DNA from: Viridibacillus sp050278625
GTDB taxonomy: Bacteria; Bacillota; Bacilli; Bacillales_A; Planococcaceae
Assembly: GCF_050278625.1 (NCBI RefSeq)
Contig: NZ_JBNNTI010000019.1
Coordinates: forward strand, 1-64,000
Length of the DNA stretch: 64,000 nucleotides
Direction: 5' to 3'
Made by a program: the position numbers and the translations under genes. How positions within the stretch are numbered: position 1 is the first letter of the stretch; each line of letters opens with the position of its first letter. Below, one piece after another: positions 1 to 8,676 of this stretch. The notes beneath the pieces were generated by a model. It ran no database searches. It worked only from the letters and a program-made list of their open reading frames with translations, and was not told the origin of the DNA.

Positions 1-1
1 G

Positions 2-70
2 TTCGTCTACGTAGCAACAACAGACGGCACACCACTTGAACAAATCAAAAATGAGCTTCAAGTGGCATAA
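2..70 (+). CDS. 3' end of an unidentified gene (partial)
   Basis: The second reading frame is open from the left edge for 22 codons and stops with TAA at 68-70. The visible tail ends in ...LEQIKNELQVA, an amphipathic helix. Most of the gene lies outside the window, so no function can be assigned. It could be a chance open frame, but the regular codon use and the following intergenic DNA favour a real C-terminus. Confidence 0.5.
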   Translation, partial: FVYVATTDGTPLEQIKNELQVA

Positions 71-122
71 GGTACCAGTCATTGCATTTTATGTGGTAAT
101 ATTTGTATTTAAAAATACTCAT

Positions 123-278
123 TTAGAGTATTAAGAGTAAAATACCCCCACCAACTGCTGATCGCATCATGGCAACTGTTAGTGGATGAATACCATCTGT
201 TAAAAATGTCTGTGTTGTACCAACTGTCCCCCATAAAACAGCTGCCAATAATACAAAAGCATATGGTAATATACTCAC
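123..278 (-). pseudogene. EamA/DMT transporter, N-terminal stub
   Basis: A GTG-started frame of 51 codons, preceded by AAGGAGTGAGC, encodes a start typical of EamA (drug/metabolite) transporters. It has a first hydrophobic helix containing LAAVLWGTVGTTQ, then the loop FLTDGIHPLTVAMMRS and the beginning of a second helix. A TAA follows after helix two. EamA proteins are normally about 300 residues with ten helices, so this is a truncated remnant with its own ribosome-binding site. A competing frame on the same strand (109-309) gives no sensible protein. Confidence 0.6.
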
Positions 279-332
279 TTAATAGCTCACTCCTTATGTA
301 TCTTTTCATAAATATACCATAAATTCTGAAAG

Positions 333-361
333 TTGAGGCAAACGTTTTCTTCTATTATAAT
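333..361 (+). promoter_or_regulatory. SigA-type promoter
   Basis: TTGAGG (333-338) and TATAAT (356-361) are separated by 17 bases. They lie 25 bases before the start of the HTH gene at 386, with its Shine-Dalgarno AGGAGG in between. Confidence 0.65.
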
Positions 362-385
362 GAAGGCAAAAGGAGGCATTGATCT

Positions 386-616
386 ATGTACAAAACCGTC
401 GCGGATACAGCGAAAGATATCTCAATGCCAGAGCAACAAGTGCTGCGTTATATACTAGAAGGTCGCATTCATGCTGTTCACGATGGAGAACAGTTTTTAA
501 TCAGCAGTGACCAATTTGAGCGTTACCATGATCAACTTGAGCGTATCAAAGAAGAAATTGAAATTTGGAAGAACACACCGATTCCAGAAGATATTGATAT
601 TAAAGATGAAGACTAA
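386..616 (+). CDS. excisionase-type small HTH protein
   Basis: This 76-residue protein has an N-terminal winged-helix/MerR-like fold of the excisionase (HTH_17) type. Residues 1-45 read as helix (KTVADTAKDISMP), helix (EQQVLRYILEGRI) and a short wing (HAVHDGEQFLIS). An acidic helical tail of about 30 residues follows (KEEIEIWKNTPIPEDIDIKDED). Proteins of this family bind DNA as phage Xis factors or as small chromosomal regulators. No integrase is adjacent, so a cellular regulator is more likely than a phage Xis. The start has AGGAGG nine bases upstream. A dedicated promoter and terminator make it monocistronic. Confidence 0.7.
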   Translation: MYKTVADTAKDISMPEQQVLRYILEGRIHAVHDGEQFLISSDQFERYHDQLERIKEEIEIWKNTPIPEDIDIKDED

Positions 617-643
617 AAGACAGCCAAGAGCTGTCTTTTAGTT
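616..643 (+). terminator. rho-independent terminator
   Basis: AAAGACAGC (616-624) pairs with GCTGTCTTT (630-638) around a 5-base loop, followed by T-rich sequence. It sits directly after the HTH gene stop. Confidence 0.8.
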
Positions 644-693
644 TTAGGTTAAATAAATAGAACCCCTTACATACCCCATACACTCAATAACAA

Positions 694-731
694 AAACACC
701 AGTGGCGTCTTTGAATAGCCACTGGTGTTTA
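694..731 (-). terminator. terminator downstream of hom
   Basis: AACACCAGTGGC (about 695-706) pairs with GCCACTGGTGTTT (718-730). On the minus strand the stem is followed by GTTTTTG, ending the hom transcript. Confidence 0.75.
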
Positions 732-774
732 TCATATGTAGAAGCTAGCAACTGAATGCTGCTCCAATATAAAA

Positions 775-1758
775 TTAGATTGTAACTGGCGCTGTTTGTT
801 TAGCTAGCATGTCTGCGTAATCTTCAACCATTACACTTGCAGTTGGGAACATACCTGCTCCCGGTCCTACAAGAGTTAAGGTACCAATGTAGTTTGTATC
901 AAGAGCTACTGCGTTATTAACACCTTCAATTGAGTAAAGTGGATGTTCTGGTCCAACTAATTCAGGTCCAACTTTGGCGATTAACTCTCCATCTTCGCCT
1001 AATTGTACATCTGCTACATGGCGGTAACGTAAGCCTTTTGCAGAAGCTTCTTCTACTTGCTCGGAAGTGATTTCAGTAATACCAATTACATCAACATCTT
1101 CCCATCTTGGTTGTTTACCAAATGCTAACGCACTTAGAATCATAAGTTTTCGGAAAGCATCTTGACCAGAAATATCATTGTAAGGATCCGCTTCTGCATA
1201 TCCTAGGCTTTGTGCATCTTTTAATACATCATCGAATGCTAGGCCTTCACTACGCATTTGAGTTAGTATATAGTTTGATGTACCATTCAAGATCCCTTGA
1301 ATATGGTGTACGTCATTTACTCGTAAGATATTTTGCATTGTTTTGATGACAGGAACGCCACCAGCAGTTGTTGCTTCATAGCCCACTTGTACGCCATATT
1401 GTCTCGCTTTTTCTTGTAAAGATAGGCCGTGTTTAGAGAACATTACTTTGTTAGCTGTAATTACGTTACAGCCACTTTCGATTGCAAGTGCTGAATATTT
1501 GAATGCTGGCTCTTCACCAACAATCGCTTCGAATACAACTTGTAAATCTGGAATCGCTAAAATATCTTCAAAGTTATCTGTCATTAACTCTTGAGGTGCA
1601 TTTGAACGAGGTTTAGTCACGTCACGCACTAAAATTTTTGCAATTTCAATATCTACTCCTAATGTCTCCTTAAACTGTTCACGCTTTTCATTTATGATAT
1701 GATAAATTCCTTGCCCTACAGTACCAAATCCTAGAATTGCTACCTTTACCGCTGCCAT
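775..1758 (-). CDS. hom: homoserine dehydrogenase, short form without ACT domain
   Basis: The enzyme reduces aspartate-4-semialdehyde to homoserine with NAD(P)H, the branch point to threonine and methionine. Visible are the Rossmann motif GFGTVGQG (residues 10-17), the catalytic region ITANKVMFSKHG, the substrate-binding segment GILNGTSNYIL, and AEADPYNDISGQDAFRK. I chose the ATG at 1756-1758 because GGAGGCG precedes it by five bases. The longer frame to 1815 has no ribosome-binding site. The protein is 327 residues; the usual Bacillus enzyme is about 430 and ends in an ACT domain. Here it ends just after the catalytic domain (GTLTLVGPGAGMFPTA...), so feedback control through ACT is absent. 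It is followed by its own terminator. Confidence 0.9.
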   Translation of the reverse strand: MAAVKVAILGFGTVGQGIYHIINEKREQFKETLGVDIEIAKILVRDVTKPRSNAPQELMTDNFEDILAIPDLQVVFEAIVGEEPAFKYSALAIESGCNVITANKVMFSKHGLSLQEKARQYGVQVGYEATTAGGVPVIKTMQNILRVNDVHHIQGILNGTSNYILTQMRSEGLAFDDVLKDAQSLGYAEADPYNDISGQDAFRKLMILSALAFGKQPRWEDVDVIGITEITSEQVEEASAKGLRYRHVADVQLGEDGELIAKVGPELVGPEHPLYSIEGVNNAVALDTNYIGTLTLVGPGAGMFPTASVMVEDYADMLAKQTAPVTI

Positions 1759-2260
1759 ACGATCGCCTCCAAAATAATATTGCAATCTTACACTCAATCT
1801 CCAAATTGTGTTCAAACCCCATCTAGTATTGATGGTATTGGTATCAAAATCAGATGTTAAAACTCATTGTGTAGTTCAGATTTTGTTTGTTCTTCAGCCC
1901 AACACCATATGATATTGACTTCCAATTAATTCAGAGAAAAAGATATATCGCTATTTGCTAATTATGTTGCTGTACTGCTGTATTGAACCCCTTCACAGCG
2001 TGTATGCCTCACAATCCCCTTACGAATAGTTCTTCAAATAGTGTTTAGCGATTCTATCAATCACTAATACACTGTGTTTCAATTTTTTTACTTATTGATG
2101 ATTTTAGACTATTAATGAACAGATTACAAGAAAAATCTTTCGGGAGAGGACAATTGTTTTTCTAGAAAGGTCAAATTAATCCATTAATAATAACATATTA
2201 ACTGTATTTTAAATTTCCAGACAAATTGTTCATAGTATAAAATATTATACTTTGAAAAGG
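1759..2260. other. intergenic region between metY and hom
   Basis: About 500 A+T-rich bases upstream of hom. I searched both strands for a T-box, SAM or other leader RNA and for a reading frame and saw none. The hom promoter must lie here, but no single candidate stands out. Confidence 0.5.
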
Positions 2261-2293
2261 AAAAAGGATGACATAATGCCTCTCGTCATCCCT
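2261..2293 (-). terminator. terminator of metY
   Basis: GGATGAC (2266-2272) and GTCATCC (2285-2291) form the stem. On the minus strand it is followed by TTTTTCC. Confidence 0.75.
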
Positions 2294-2323
2294 TGTCTTG
2301 ATCTTTTCTTCTTATATAAATAC

Positions 2324-3622
2324 TTATTTTGCTACTACCGCTTCATCTACTTTTGCGAAAGCATTATCTAGAGCTGCAATAATATCTTCAATTGCTTCTA
2401 AACCAATTGATAATCGTACAAGCTCTTCAGATACTCCTGCAGCTACTAATTCTTCCGCACTTAACTGTTGGTGTGTTGTAGATGCTGGATGAATGATTAA
2501 CGAACGTGCATCACCAACATTAGCTACATGGGAGAATAACTCGATATTATCAATTAATTGACGACCGGCTTCACGCCCACCTTTAATACCGAATGTTAGA
2601 ACTGAACCAAAGCCATTTTTTAAATATTTCTTTGCATTTTCATGAGTTGCACTGTCTTCAAAGCCATTGAAGCTAACCCACTCTACATTTTCGTGACTAC
2701 GTAGATATTCTGCAACTTTTTGTGCATTTTCATTGTGGCGTGGTACACGTAAATGTAGTGTTTCGAGACCTTGAATTAATTGGAATGCATTGTCAGGACT
2801 TAATGTTGGGCCGAAATCACGTAGTAATTGAACGCGCAGACGAGTTGCGAATGCAGCACTTGCAGCATCAACACCATAGCGAATACCATGATAAGATGCA
2901 TCTGGCTCAGTATAGTCAGGGAATTTCCCTTGTGTCCAATCAAATTTTCCAGCATCAACAGCGACTCCACCGATTACTGTACCGTGTCCACCAATCCATT
3001 TTGTTGCAGAGTGCACTACAATATCTGCTCCGAACTTGATTGGATTTGAACCATATGGTGATGGGAATGTATTATCAACAATTAATGGAATCTCATTTTC
3101 ATGTGCGATATTTGCCAAGGCTTCAATATCTACTACAGTTAAACTTGGATTACCGATTGTTTCCACATAAATCGCTTTTGTATTTTCTTGAATTGCTGAA
3201 CGGAAATTTTCTGGATCTCTTTCATCTACAAATGAAGCTGTTATGCCATAGCGTGGTAAAGTATTGGCTAATAAATTATATGTACCGCCATATAAACTAC
3301 CTGAAGCAACGATATGATCTCCAGCACGAGCAATATTTAAAATTGAGAATGAAATAGCAGCCATTCCTGAAGATAATGCTACTGCTGCTGTTCCACCTTC
3401 TAAAAGTGCAACGCGTTTTTCGAATACATCGACAGTTGGGTTCATAATACGAGAATAAATATTACCAGGTTCTTCAAGTGCAAATAGTTTTTGAGCATGC
3501 TCCGAACTATTAAAAGCGTAAGCGGTTGTACGATAAATTGGTACCGCACGTGCACCTGTTGTTGGATCTGCTACTTGGCCACCGTGTAATAATAAAGTTT
3601 CTGGACGTAAGTTAGTCATCAT
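2324..3622 (-). CDS. metY: O-acetylhomoserine sulfhydrylase
   Basis: A PLP enzyme of the Cys/Met-metabolism family that makes homocysteine from O-acetylhomoserine and sulfide (direct sulfhydrylation). At 432 residues it has MetY length, longer than the about 380-400 typical of MetB/MetC/MetI. Motifs are the N-terminal TLLLHGGQ and PIYRTTAY, SSGMAAI for cofactor phosphate, DNTFPSPY, and the PLP lysine in SATKWIGGHG near residue 207. GGAGG lies five bases before the first ATG and eight before a second ATG, so the start is MMTN or MTN. It is controlled by the SAM-I riboswitch and strong promoter upstream, and is followed by a terminator and then hom. Confidence 0.93.
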   Translation of the reverse strand: MMTNLRPETLLLHGGQVADPTTGARAVPIYRTTAYAFNSSEHAQKLFALEEPGNIYSRIMNPTVDVFEKRVALLEGGTAAVALSSGMAAISFSILNIARAGDHIVASGSLYGGTYNLLANTLPRYGITASFVDERDPENFRSAIQENTKAIYVETIGNPSLTVVDIEALANIAHENEIPLIVDNTFPSPYGSNPIKFGADIVVHSATKWIGGHGTVIGGVAVDAGKFDWTQGKFPDYTEPDASYHGIRYGVDAASAAFATRLRVQLLRDFGPTLSPDNAFQLIQGLETLHLRVPRHNENAQKVAEYLRSHENVEWVSFNGFEDSATHENAKKYLKNGFGSVLTFGIKGGREAGRQLIDNIELFSHVANVGDARSLIIHPASTTHQQLSAEELVAAGVSEELVRLSIGLEAIEDIIAALDNAFAKVDEAVVAK

Positions 3623-3685
3623 TTATTCCTCCTGAATGTTTTTAGATGGCAAATCGGAGGTATGATGAGGATTTTGTGGAAAAAC

Positions 3686-3848
3686 AAAAACCCTCTTCAC
3701 TAAGAAGAGGGTTGCATACGCAATTTTTCCTCCCCTTATCTGTCAGATCCGATTAAAAATCTGTAGGAATTAGCACCATTGTGAGTTCGTCACTCACCGG
3801 TTGCTGGGCATCGTAGGGCCTATCCCTCCGCCGCTCTTGATAAGAGTA
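3686..3848 (-). promoter_or_regulatory. SAM-I (S-box) riboswitch with terminator
   Basis: Read on the minus strand, the leader starts CTCTTATCAAGAG, then GGAGGGA, GGCCC, the conserved GATGCCCAGCAACC core, and closes P1 with GATAAGGGG. It then runs into a strong terminator, ACCCTCTTC (loop) GAAGAGGGT plus a T-run (3686-3712), ending 64 bases before metY. In this family SAM binding favours the terminator, so metY is expressed when methionine/SAM is low. Confidence 0.93.
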
Positions 3849-3874
3849 TTTGATTCAGTTCCATCTTGTTGACA

Positions 3875-3904
3875 AGTATAGAAGATATATCGAACCGATG
3901 TCAA
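3875..3904 (-). promoter_or_regulatory. metY promoter
   Basis: On the minus strand TTGACA (3899-3904) and TATACT (3875-3880) are spaced 18 bases, placing the transcript start just before the SAM riboswitch. Confidence 0.8.
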
Positions 3905-4039
3905 TACCTTTATTTGTCTTTTCTGAAAATTAATTTAATAGATACTCTGTTTAGTCATATAAAATTAATTTAAGTAAACTTTAAATTATGGTAGCCTAAA
4001 GAAAGTAAATATTTTCATTTCACAAAGGGGTTTCTAATT

Positions 4040-4771
4040 ATGGTAAAAGAATTACTACGTAGTCACTCTTCTGTACGCAAATATACAGGAGAAAGTATTC
4101 CTAAAGAAGTCATTATCGATTTAATTGAAACAGCACAAATGGCGGCAAGCTCTCATTTCGTACAAGCATACAGCGTCATTTGGGTTACGGATGAAGATAA
4201 GAAGAAAAAACTTGGAGAACTTTCAAATAATGAGTTCCAGTTTGGAACAGCTGGTGCTTCGTTTTTATTTTGTGTAGATTTTAAACGACTGCAAGTTGCT
4301 GGTCAAAAAAATGGTGTAGAAATTATTGCTGATTCTGCGGAAAACGTACTTGTAGGTGTTGCAGATGTTGCACTTTTCGCTCAAAACTTCGTTATTGCTG
4401 CTGAAGACCAAGGTTATGGTATTTGTTATATTGGTGGAGCGCGTAATAATCCAAATGAAATTAGCGAATTATTCGGGCTTCCAGAATACGTTTTCCCCTT
4501 GTTCGCTATAACAATCGGTGTACCTACTAAGCGAAATGAAACAAAACCTCGTTTACCAGTACAAGCTGTACTGCATGAAAATAATTATGATGTAGAACAA
4601 TATGACACATTGCTAGATGAATATGATGCAACACTGGAAGCTTACTACGCTAGTCGTGGATCAAATCGTAAAATGGCTAACTGGACAAAACAAATGGCTG
4701 ACTTCTTAATAGAGCAACGTCGACCACATATCAATGAATTTTTGGCGCAAAAAGGCTTTACTTGGAAGTAA
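4040..4771 (+). CDS. nfrA: NADPH-dependent FMN oxidoreductase, NfrA-like nitroreductase
   Basis: A 243-residue nitroreductase of the Frp/NfrA group, an FMN-binding cytosolic homodimer that passes electrons from NAD(P)H to flavins, quinones or nitro-compounds. The FMN-phosphate signature RSHSSVRKYTGE (residues 7-18) and the paired GICYIGGARNNPNEISELFGLP and FPLFAITIGVP segments are typical. The C-terminal extension (residues 200-243) that wraps the partner subunit is present, giving normal family length. AAAGGGG lies about nine bases before the ATG. It is monocistronic, ending at a strong terminator. Family assignment is firm; the natural electron acceptor cannot be read from sequence. Confidence 0.85.
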   Translation: MVKELLRSHSSVRKYTGESIPKEVIIDLIETAQMAASSHFVQAYSVIWVTDEDKKKKLGELSNNEFQFGTAGASFLFCVDFKRLQVAGQKNGVEIIADSAENVLVGVADVALFAQNFVIAAEDQGYGICYIGGARNNPNEISELFGLPEYVFPLFAITIGVPTKRNETKPRLPVQAVLHENNYDVEQYDTLLDEYDATLEAYYASRGSNRKMANWTKQMADFLIEQRRPHINEFLAQKGFTWK

Positions 4772-4778
4772 TAAAGGA

Positions 4779-4817
4779 ACCTCTAAAATTAGGGATACCT
4801 AGTTTTAGAGGTTTTTT
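4779..4817 (+). terminator. terminator of the nfrA-like gene
   Basis: AACCTCTAAAA pairs with TTTTAGAGGTT around an 11-base apical region, followed by TTTTTG. Confidence 0.85.
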
Positions 4818-4887
4818 GTATGCGTTTGACCTAATTTGCTTCATTTTATAATACTAATTATCTCTTTCACTTAATCATAAACCTATG

Positions 4888-4916
4888 AAAAAACCTGCCA
4901 CTATGAAGTGACAGGT
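4888..4916 (-). terminator. terminator after the membrane protein gene
   Basis: On the minus strand ACCTGTCACT pairs with AGTGGCAGGT (one wobble), followed by TTTTTTC. Confidence 0.8.
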
Positions 4917-4928
4917 AGACATTTCATT

Positions 4929-6614
4929 TTATTCTTTTACTAATCCTTCTATTACGAGCTCTTTTACAGGTAAGAAGACTTCGCCTGAGTTGATATATTT
5001 CACTTCGACTTTGTCGCCTTCTTCTAGATAGATTGCTAGTGGTACAACTTCTGAGTTGACACTATAGTTATCTTTGTTATCTAACATAAACGACACAGTT
5101 GTGAAATCGCCATTTTTCTCTTTATAAACTCGAACAATTTTCCCTTTAATTGTCGCTTGTTCTTGTTGCGAGCTACCGTTTACAGAACCGCCACCACGGC
5201 TTAAGATCGATTTATATTGTCTTAATGCCTCATTTGGAGTTGTACCTGAAACTGAAAGCTCAGGATTAGCTGCTGAGACGATGAAATAGTTTTGTAAGAA
5301 ACCATTTGAATCGAGAACTGGTGTTAACCAGCTTGCCTCACCATAGAAGTTATAGATGATTGGCATTTGACCTTGCCATTTTTTCTCAATGAATTTCTTT
5401 TCGATTATTTGTAATGCACCTTGAGAATCCATGTACGAATCTTCTTGATTTCCAGTGTAATATGTTGCCTCTCCTGTGCGACCATTTGTAAGTGAATAGC
5501 CAAGCATCGAATCGACACCTTCTTTTGGACTTGTAAAGTCTGTGAAGTAGTACATATCGCCATTCTCATCAAATATCGGGCTAACATTTGCTTCAGTTCC
5601 TTCATCTGAAGGTAATTTCACATCTTTTTTACCAAATTTACTATTCCAGAAACCATGAATATAGTTACCGAAATAGCTATTTTGGAGACTAACTGCTTCA
5701 GGAGAAATTGCGCCATCGATAAATGCTGGAACATCTTTTAATGCAAATGTTTGGGATTTACCAGTTTCAGCATCTACCATGACAATTCCTTCTGCGTCAA
5801 AGCCGTTACGAGCTGTAATGAATTTACCATATGAACGAATATAATACGGTTTACCGTCATCATCTACTTCAAGTTGCGGCTCACCGTAGAAGATTTTCGT
5901 CGGATTTTCTAAACGAATATGACGCTCAATATTATAGTTTAAGAAAGACGAAGTTGTATATTTCATTTCTGATTTGATGAACTTTGGATTATCTGAAGAG
6001 TCTGTCGCACTCATTTTAAAATAACCCGGTGTTACTTTCCCCTTCGTCCATTTAAAGAAGCCTGAGAATTCAACAGGAGCGATGTATACAAATTCACCGT
6101 TTACCTTTTGAATTTGTAAGCTACCTAATTCATAGTAACTTGTATTTGGTACTTGGCTAAATGCTTTTTTCATTTTATTACGTGCAAATTTTGGTGGCAC
6201 GCTTGCTGGCTTTTTTGTTTCATCGAATGCTTTCAATTCAACTTTTTGTGTCATTTCAGCTGATGAGAATTTATCATTCGCATTAAATAGAGGTGCCGTC
6301 AAAATATATACGCCAAAGCCTAAGCTTCCTAAAAACAGAATACCTTTTAAATTACGTTCCATACCACTTGCAGACCATGCTCCAAGCGCTGTTAAAACAA
6401 TCATAGCTGGCCATAAAAGCGTCCAGTTTTGATCAATTATTAGAACATAGTAAATTGTAGCTGTAGCTATAAAAGCAACTATGAATACGAAAATAAAAAA
6501 TTGGATTTTGAATTTGGTTTTCAAATCTCCATCTTCTGTCTTACTTGTTATCGGTACAATTAATAGTCCAGCTACTGCTGCAACTATGGCCGACATTATT
6601 AATGTAGCAATCAT
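4929..6614 (-). CDS. large membrane-anchored protein of unknown function
   Basis: 561 residues. The first about 110 contain four hydrophobic helices (MSAIVAAVAGLLIVPI, IFVFIVAFIATATIYYVLI, LLWPAMIVLTALGAW, LFLGSLGFGVYILT). A long hydrophilic region follows, rich in beta-prone sequence and Gly/Asp turns (PIFDENGDMYYFTDFTSP, FYGEPQLEVDDDGKPYYI), which suggests an extracytoplasmic domain. Residues about 490-555 look like a small OB/beta-barrel (TIKGKIVRVYKEKNGDFTTVSF...GDKVEVKYI). I do not recognise a characterised family. I chose the ATG at 6612-6614 because AAAGG lies nine bases upstream; the ATG at 6621-6623 overlaps that site. The gene stands alone between terminators. Confidence 0.7.
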   Translation of the reverse strand: MIATLIMSAIVAAVAGLLIVPITSKTEDGDLKTKFKIQFFIFVFIVAFIATATIYYVLIIDQNWTLLWPAMIVLTALGAWSASGMERNLKGILFLGSLGFGVYILTAPLFNANDKFSSAEMTQKVELKAFDETKKPASVPPKFARNKMKKAFSQVPNTSYYELGSLQIQKVNGEFVYIAPVEFSGFFKWTKGKVTPGYFKMSATDSSDNPKFIKSEMKYTTSSFLNYNIERHIRLENPTKIFYGEPQLEVDDDGKPYYIRSYGKFITARNGFDAEGIVMVDAETGKSQTFALKDVPAFIDGAISPEAVSLQNSYFGNYIHGFWNSKFGKKDVKLPSDEGTEANVSPIFDENGDMYYFTDFTSPKEGVDSMLGYSLTNGRTGEATYYTGNQEDSYMDSQGALQIIEKKFIEKKWQGQMPIIYNFYGEASWLTPVLDSNGFLQNYFIVSAANPELSVSGTTPNEALRQYKSILSRGGGSVNGSSQQEQATIKGKIVRVYKEKNGDFTTVSFMLDNKDNYSVNSEVVPLAIYLEEGDKVEVKYINSGEVFLPVKELVIEGLVKE

Positions 6615-6738
6615 TTTAACCATCCTTTCACATATCTATTTTACGATACAACCTCTAGAAAGTTTCAGTTATATTTTTTATTAGAAAGGTTTTATTGGTT
6701 AACGGCAAGAATACTCTTTAATACAAGGAGGTAAGTAC

Positions 6739-7389
6739 ATGAAACAAAAGATTCTTATAAGCGTAATCGTCCTATTTGGTATCATTTATATTTTCTTTAT
6801 ACCTGCTGAACCAGTTATTGTGAAACTTAGCTTTAAAGTAGTTCCAATGCTGCTCATTATTTGGTTAGCTTCACTTCAAAAAGCACCACCTAATACAAGT
6901 TTTAAGAATTGGTTACTACTCGGTTTGCTCTTTTGTATGATTGGTGACGCAACGCTTCAGTGGTTTTTAATTGGGTTATCCAGTTTTTTAATTGGGCATA
7001 TCTGTTATATCGTCGCATTTATTCAATTAAAGGAGAAAGCTATTATTAAACCTGCAGCTAGTCTTCTATTACTATATGGGGGATTTATGATTTTTTGGAT
7101 CGCTGGGACTGTCTTTAAATCTGGGGACCTTATTTTAGCCATTGCAGTTGTCGCGTACATCACTGTTATTTTAACTATGGGCTGGACAGCAATTCAGACA
7201 AACGCGAAATTTGCTATTATTGGGGCTCTGTCATTTATTTTTTCTGATTCAATATTATCGATTAATATGTTCATTACAGATGTACCATTTTCGCATGCAC
7301 TTATTATGGTGAGCTATTACGGTGCTCAGCTATTATTTGCTATTAGCATTTCTTATTATTCCGTCATCCGAAAGAAAGTGTTAGAATAG
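6739..7389 (+). CDS. lysoplasmalogenase-like membrane protein (YhhN/TMEM86 family)
   Basis: 216 residues with about eight hydrophobic helices. The YhhN signature helices are visible: LLLGLLFCMIGDATLQWF (acidic residue in a membrane helix), FLIGHICYIVAFIQL with a buried His, and FSDSILSINMF. Animal TMEM86B and the Legionella homologue hydrolyse the vinyl-ether bond of lysoplasmalogens; the substrate in this bacterium is unproven. AAGGAGG lies eight bases before the ATG. It is the first gene of a likely three-gene + strand run with pepT (35 bases downstream) and an EmrE-type transporter. Confidence 0.75.
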   Translation: MKQKILISVIVLFGIIYIFFIPAEPVIVKLSFKVVPMLLIIWLASLQKAPPNTSFKNWLLLGLLFCMIGDATLQWFLIGLSSFLIGHICYIVAFIQLKEKAIIKPAASLLLLYGGFMIFWIAGTVFKSGDLILAIAVVAYITVILTMGWTAIQTNAKFAIIGALSFIFSDSILSINMFITDVPFSHALIMVSYYGAQLLFAISISYYSVIRKKVLE

Positions 7390-7424
7390 TGACAATGCTT
7401 TTACAATAAGGGGGCTATTCCAAA

Positions 7425-8651
7425 ATGAAAGAAACAGTAATTGAACGACTAGTACGCTATGCGCAAATCGATACACAGTCTGATGCTGAAAGTGAAACAA
7501 CTCCATCAACTGAGAAACAGTGGGATCTACTTCGTGTACTGGAGAAAGAATTAGCCGAAATTGGTATGACTGAAATTTCACTTGATGAAAATGGATACCT
7601 ATTTGCAACACTACCAGCTAATTCAGATAAACAATTACCGATAATTGGTTTTCTAGCACACGTTGATACTGCCACTGACTACACTGGTACAAACGTTAAG
7701 CCACAACGTCACGACAATTACGATGGTGGAGATATTCAACTAAATGCAAACACAATTCTATCTCCAAAAAATTCGCCAGAACTTGCTAACTATGTAGGTC
7801 AAACTTTGATCACGACTGATGGTACTACATTACTTGGTGCTGATGATAAAGCTGGTATTGTTGAAATCATGACAGCTATGGAGTATTTAATTGCTAACCC
7901 TGATATTAAACACGGAAAAATCCGGGTTGCTTTCACACCTGATGAAGAAATCGGCCGTGGACCACATAAATTTGATGTTGACGCATTTAATGCTGATTTT
8001 GCTTATACAATGGATGGTGGCCCTTTAGGCGAATTACAATATGAAAGTTTCAATGCAGCTGGAGTAAAAGTAAAAACTTACGGCGTAAGTGTACACCCAG
8101 GCTCTGCCAAAGATAAAATGGTCAATGCTATTACAGTGGCTATTAAATTTCAATCTTATATGCCTGAAGATGAAGTACCTGAAAAAACTGCTGGTCATGA
8201 AGGCTTCATTCACTTAATGAACTTCAATGCACATATTGAAGAAGCAAGACTTTCTTATATCATTCGATACTTTGAACGAGAAGAATTTGAATCAAGAAAA
8301 CAATTGTTTAAAGAAGCTGAAGCTAAAATTAAAGCTGAATTCGGTGAAAGTGCCATTACTGTTGAAGTAGCAGATCAATACTTTAATATGGCAGAAAAAA
8401 TTGAACCAGAAAAACACATTATTGAAGTAGCATATAAAGCAATGGAAAATTTAGATATCAAACCTTTAATTTTACCAGTTCGTGGAGGTACAGATGGTTC
8501 TCAACTTTCTTATATGGGAATGCCAACTCCGAATATCTTCGCTGGTGGCGAAAATATGCATGGTAAATTCGAGTATGTTTCTGCTGAAACAATGGTCAAA
8601 GCGACTGAAGTTATCATTGAAATTGTCCAATTGTTTGAGCAACGAGCATAA
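7425..8651 (+). CDS. pepT: peptidase T (tripeptide aminopeptidase)
   Basis: A 408-residue M20B metallopeptidase of normal PepT length. It releases the N-terminal residue of tripeptides in the cytosol using two Zn ions. Metal-site motifs are FLAHVDTA (near residue 80), GADDKAG (near 140), the catalytic DEEIGRG (near 175), DGGPLGELQYESFNAA and the C-terminal GGENMHGKFEYV. The dimerization-domain loop HPGSAKDKMVNA is present. AAGGGGG precedes the ATG. It lies in a run with the YhhN gene upstream and a membrane transporter 25 bases downstream. Confidence 0.95.
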   Translation: MKETVIERLVRYAQIDTQSDAESETTPSTEKQWDLLRVLEKELAEIGMTEISLDENGYLFATLPANSDKQLPIIGFLAHVDTATDYTGTNVKPQRHDNYDGGDIQLNANTILSPKNSPELANYVGQTLITTDGTTLLGADDKAGIVEIMTAMEYLIANPDIKHGKIRVAFTPDEEIGRGPHKFDVDAFNADFAYTMDGGPLGELQYESFNAAGVKVKTYGVSVHPGSAKDKMVNAITVAIKFQSYMPEDEVPEKTAGHEGFIHLMNFNAHIEEARLSYIIRYFEREEFESRKQLFKEAEAKIKAEFGESAITVEVADQYFNMAEKIEPEKHIIEVAYKAMENLDIKPLILPVRGGTDGSQLSYMGMPTPNIFAGGENMHGKFEYVSAETMVKATEVIIEIVQLFEQRA

Positions 8652-8676
8652 TGTGAATTAATAGGTAGGTGAAAAT

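Noticed and set aside
1759..2323. T-box or SAM leader upstream of hom
   Set aside because: Neither the T-box sequence nor S-box cores are present; only the metY leader at 3686-3848 is a riboswitch.
2298..3357. Several + strand open frames opposite metY
   Set aside because: They are antisense shadows of a strongly coding PLP enzyme, without ribosome-binding sites or family features.
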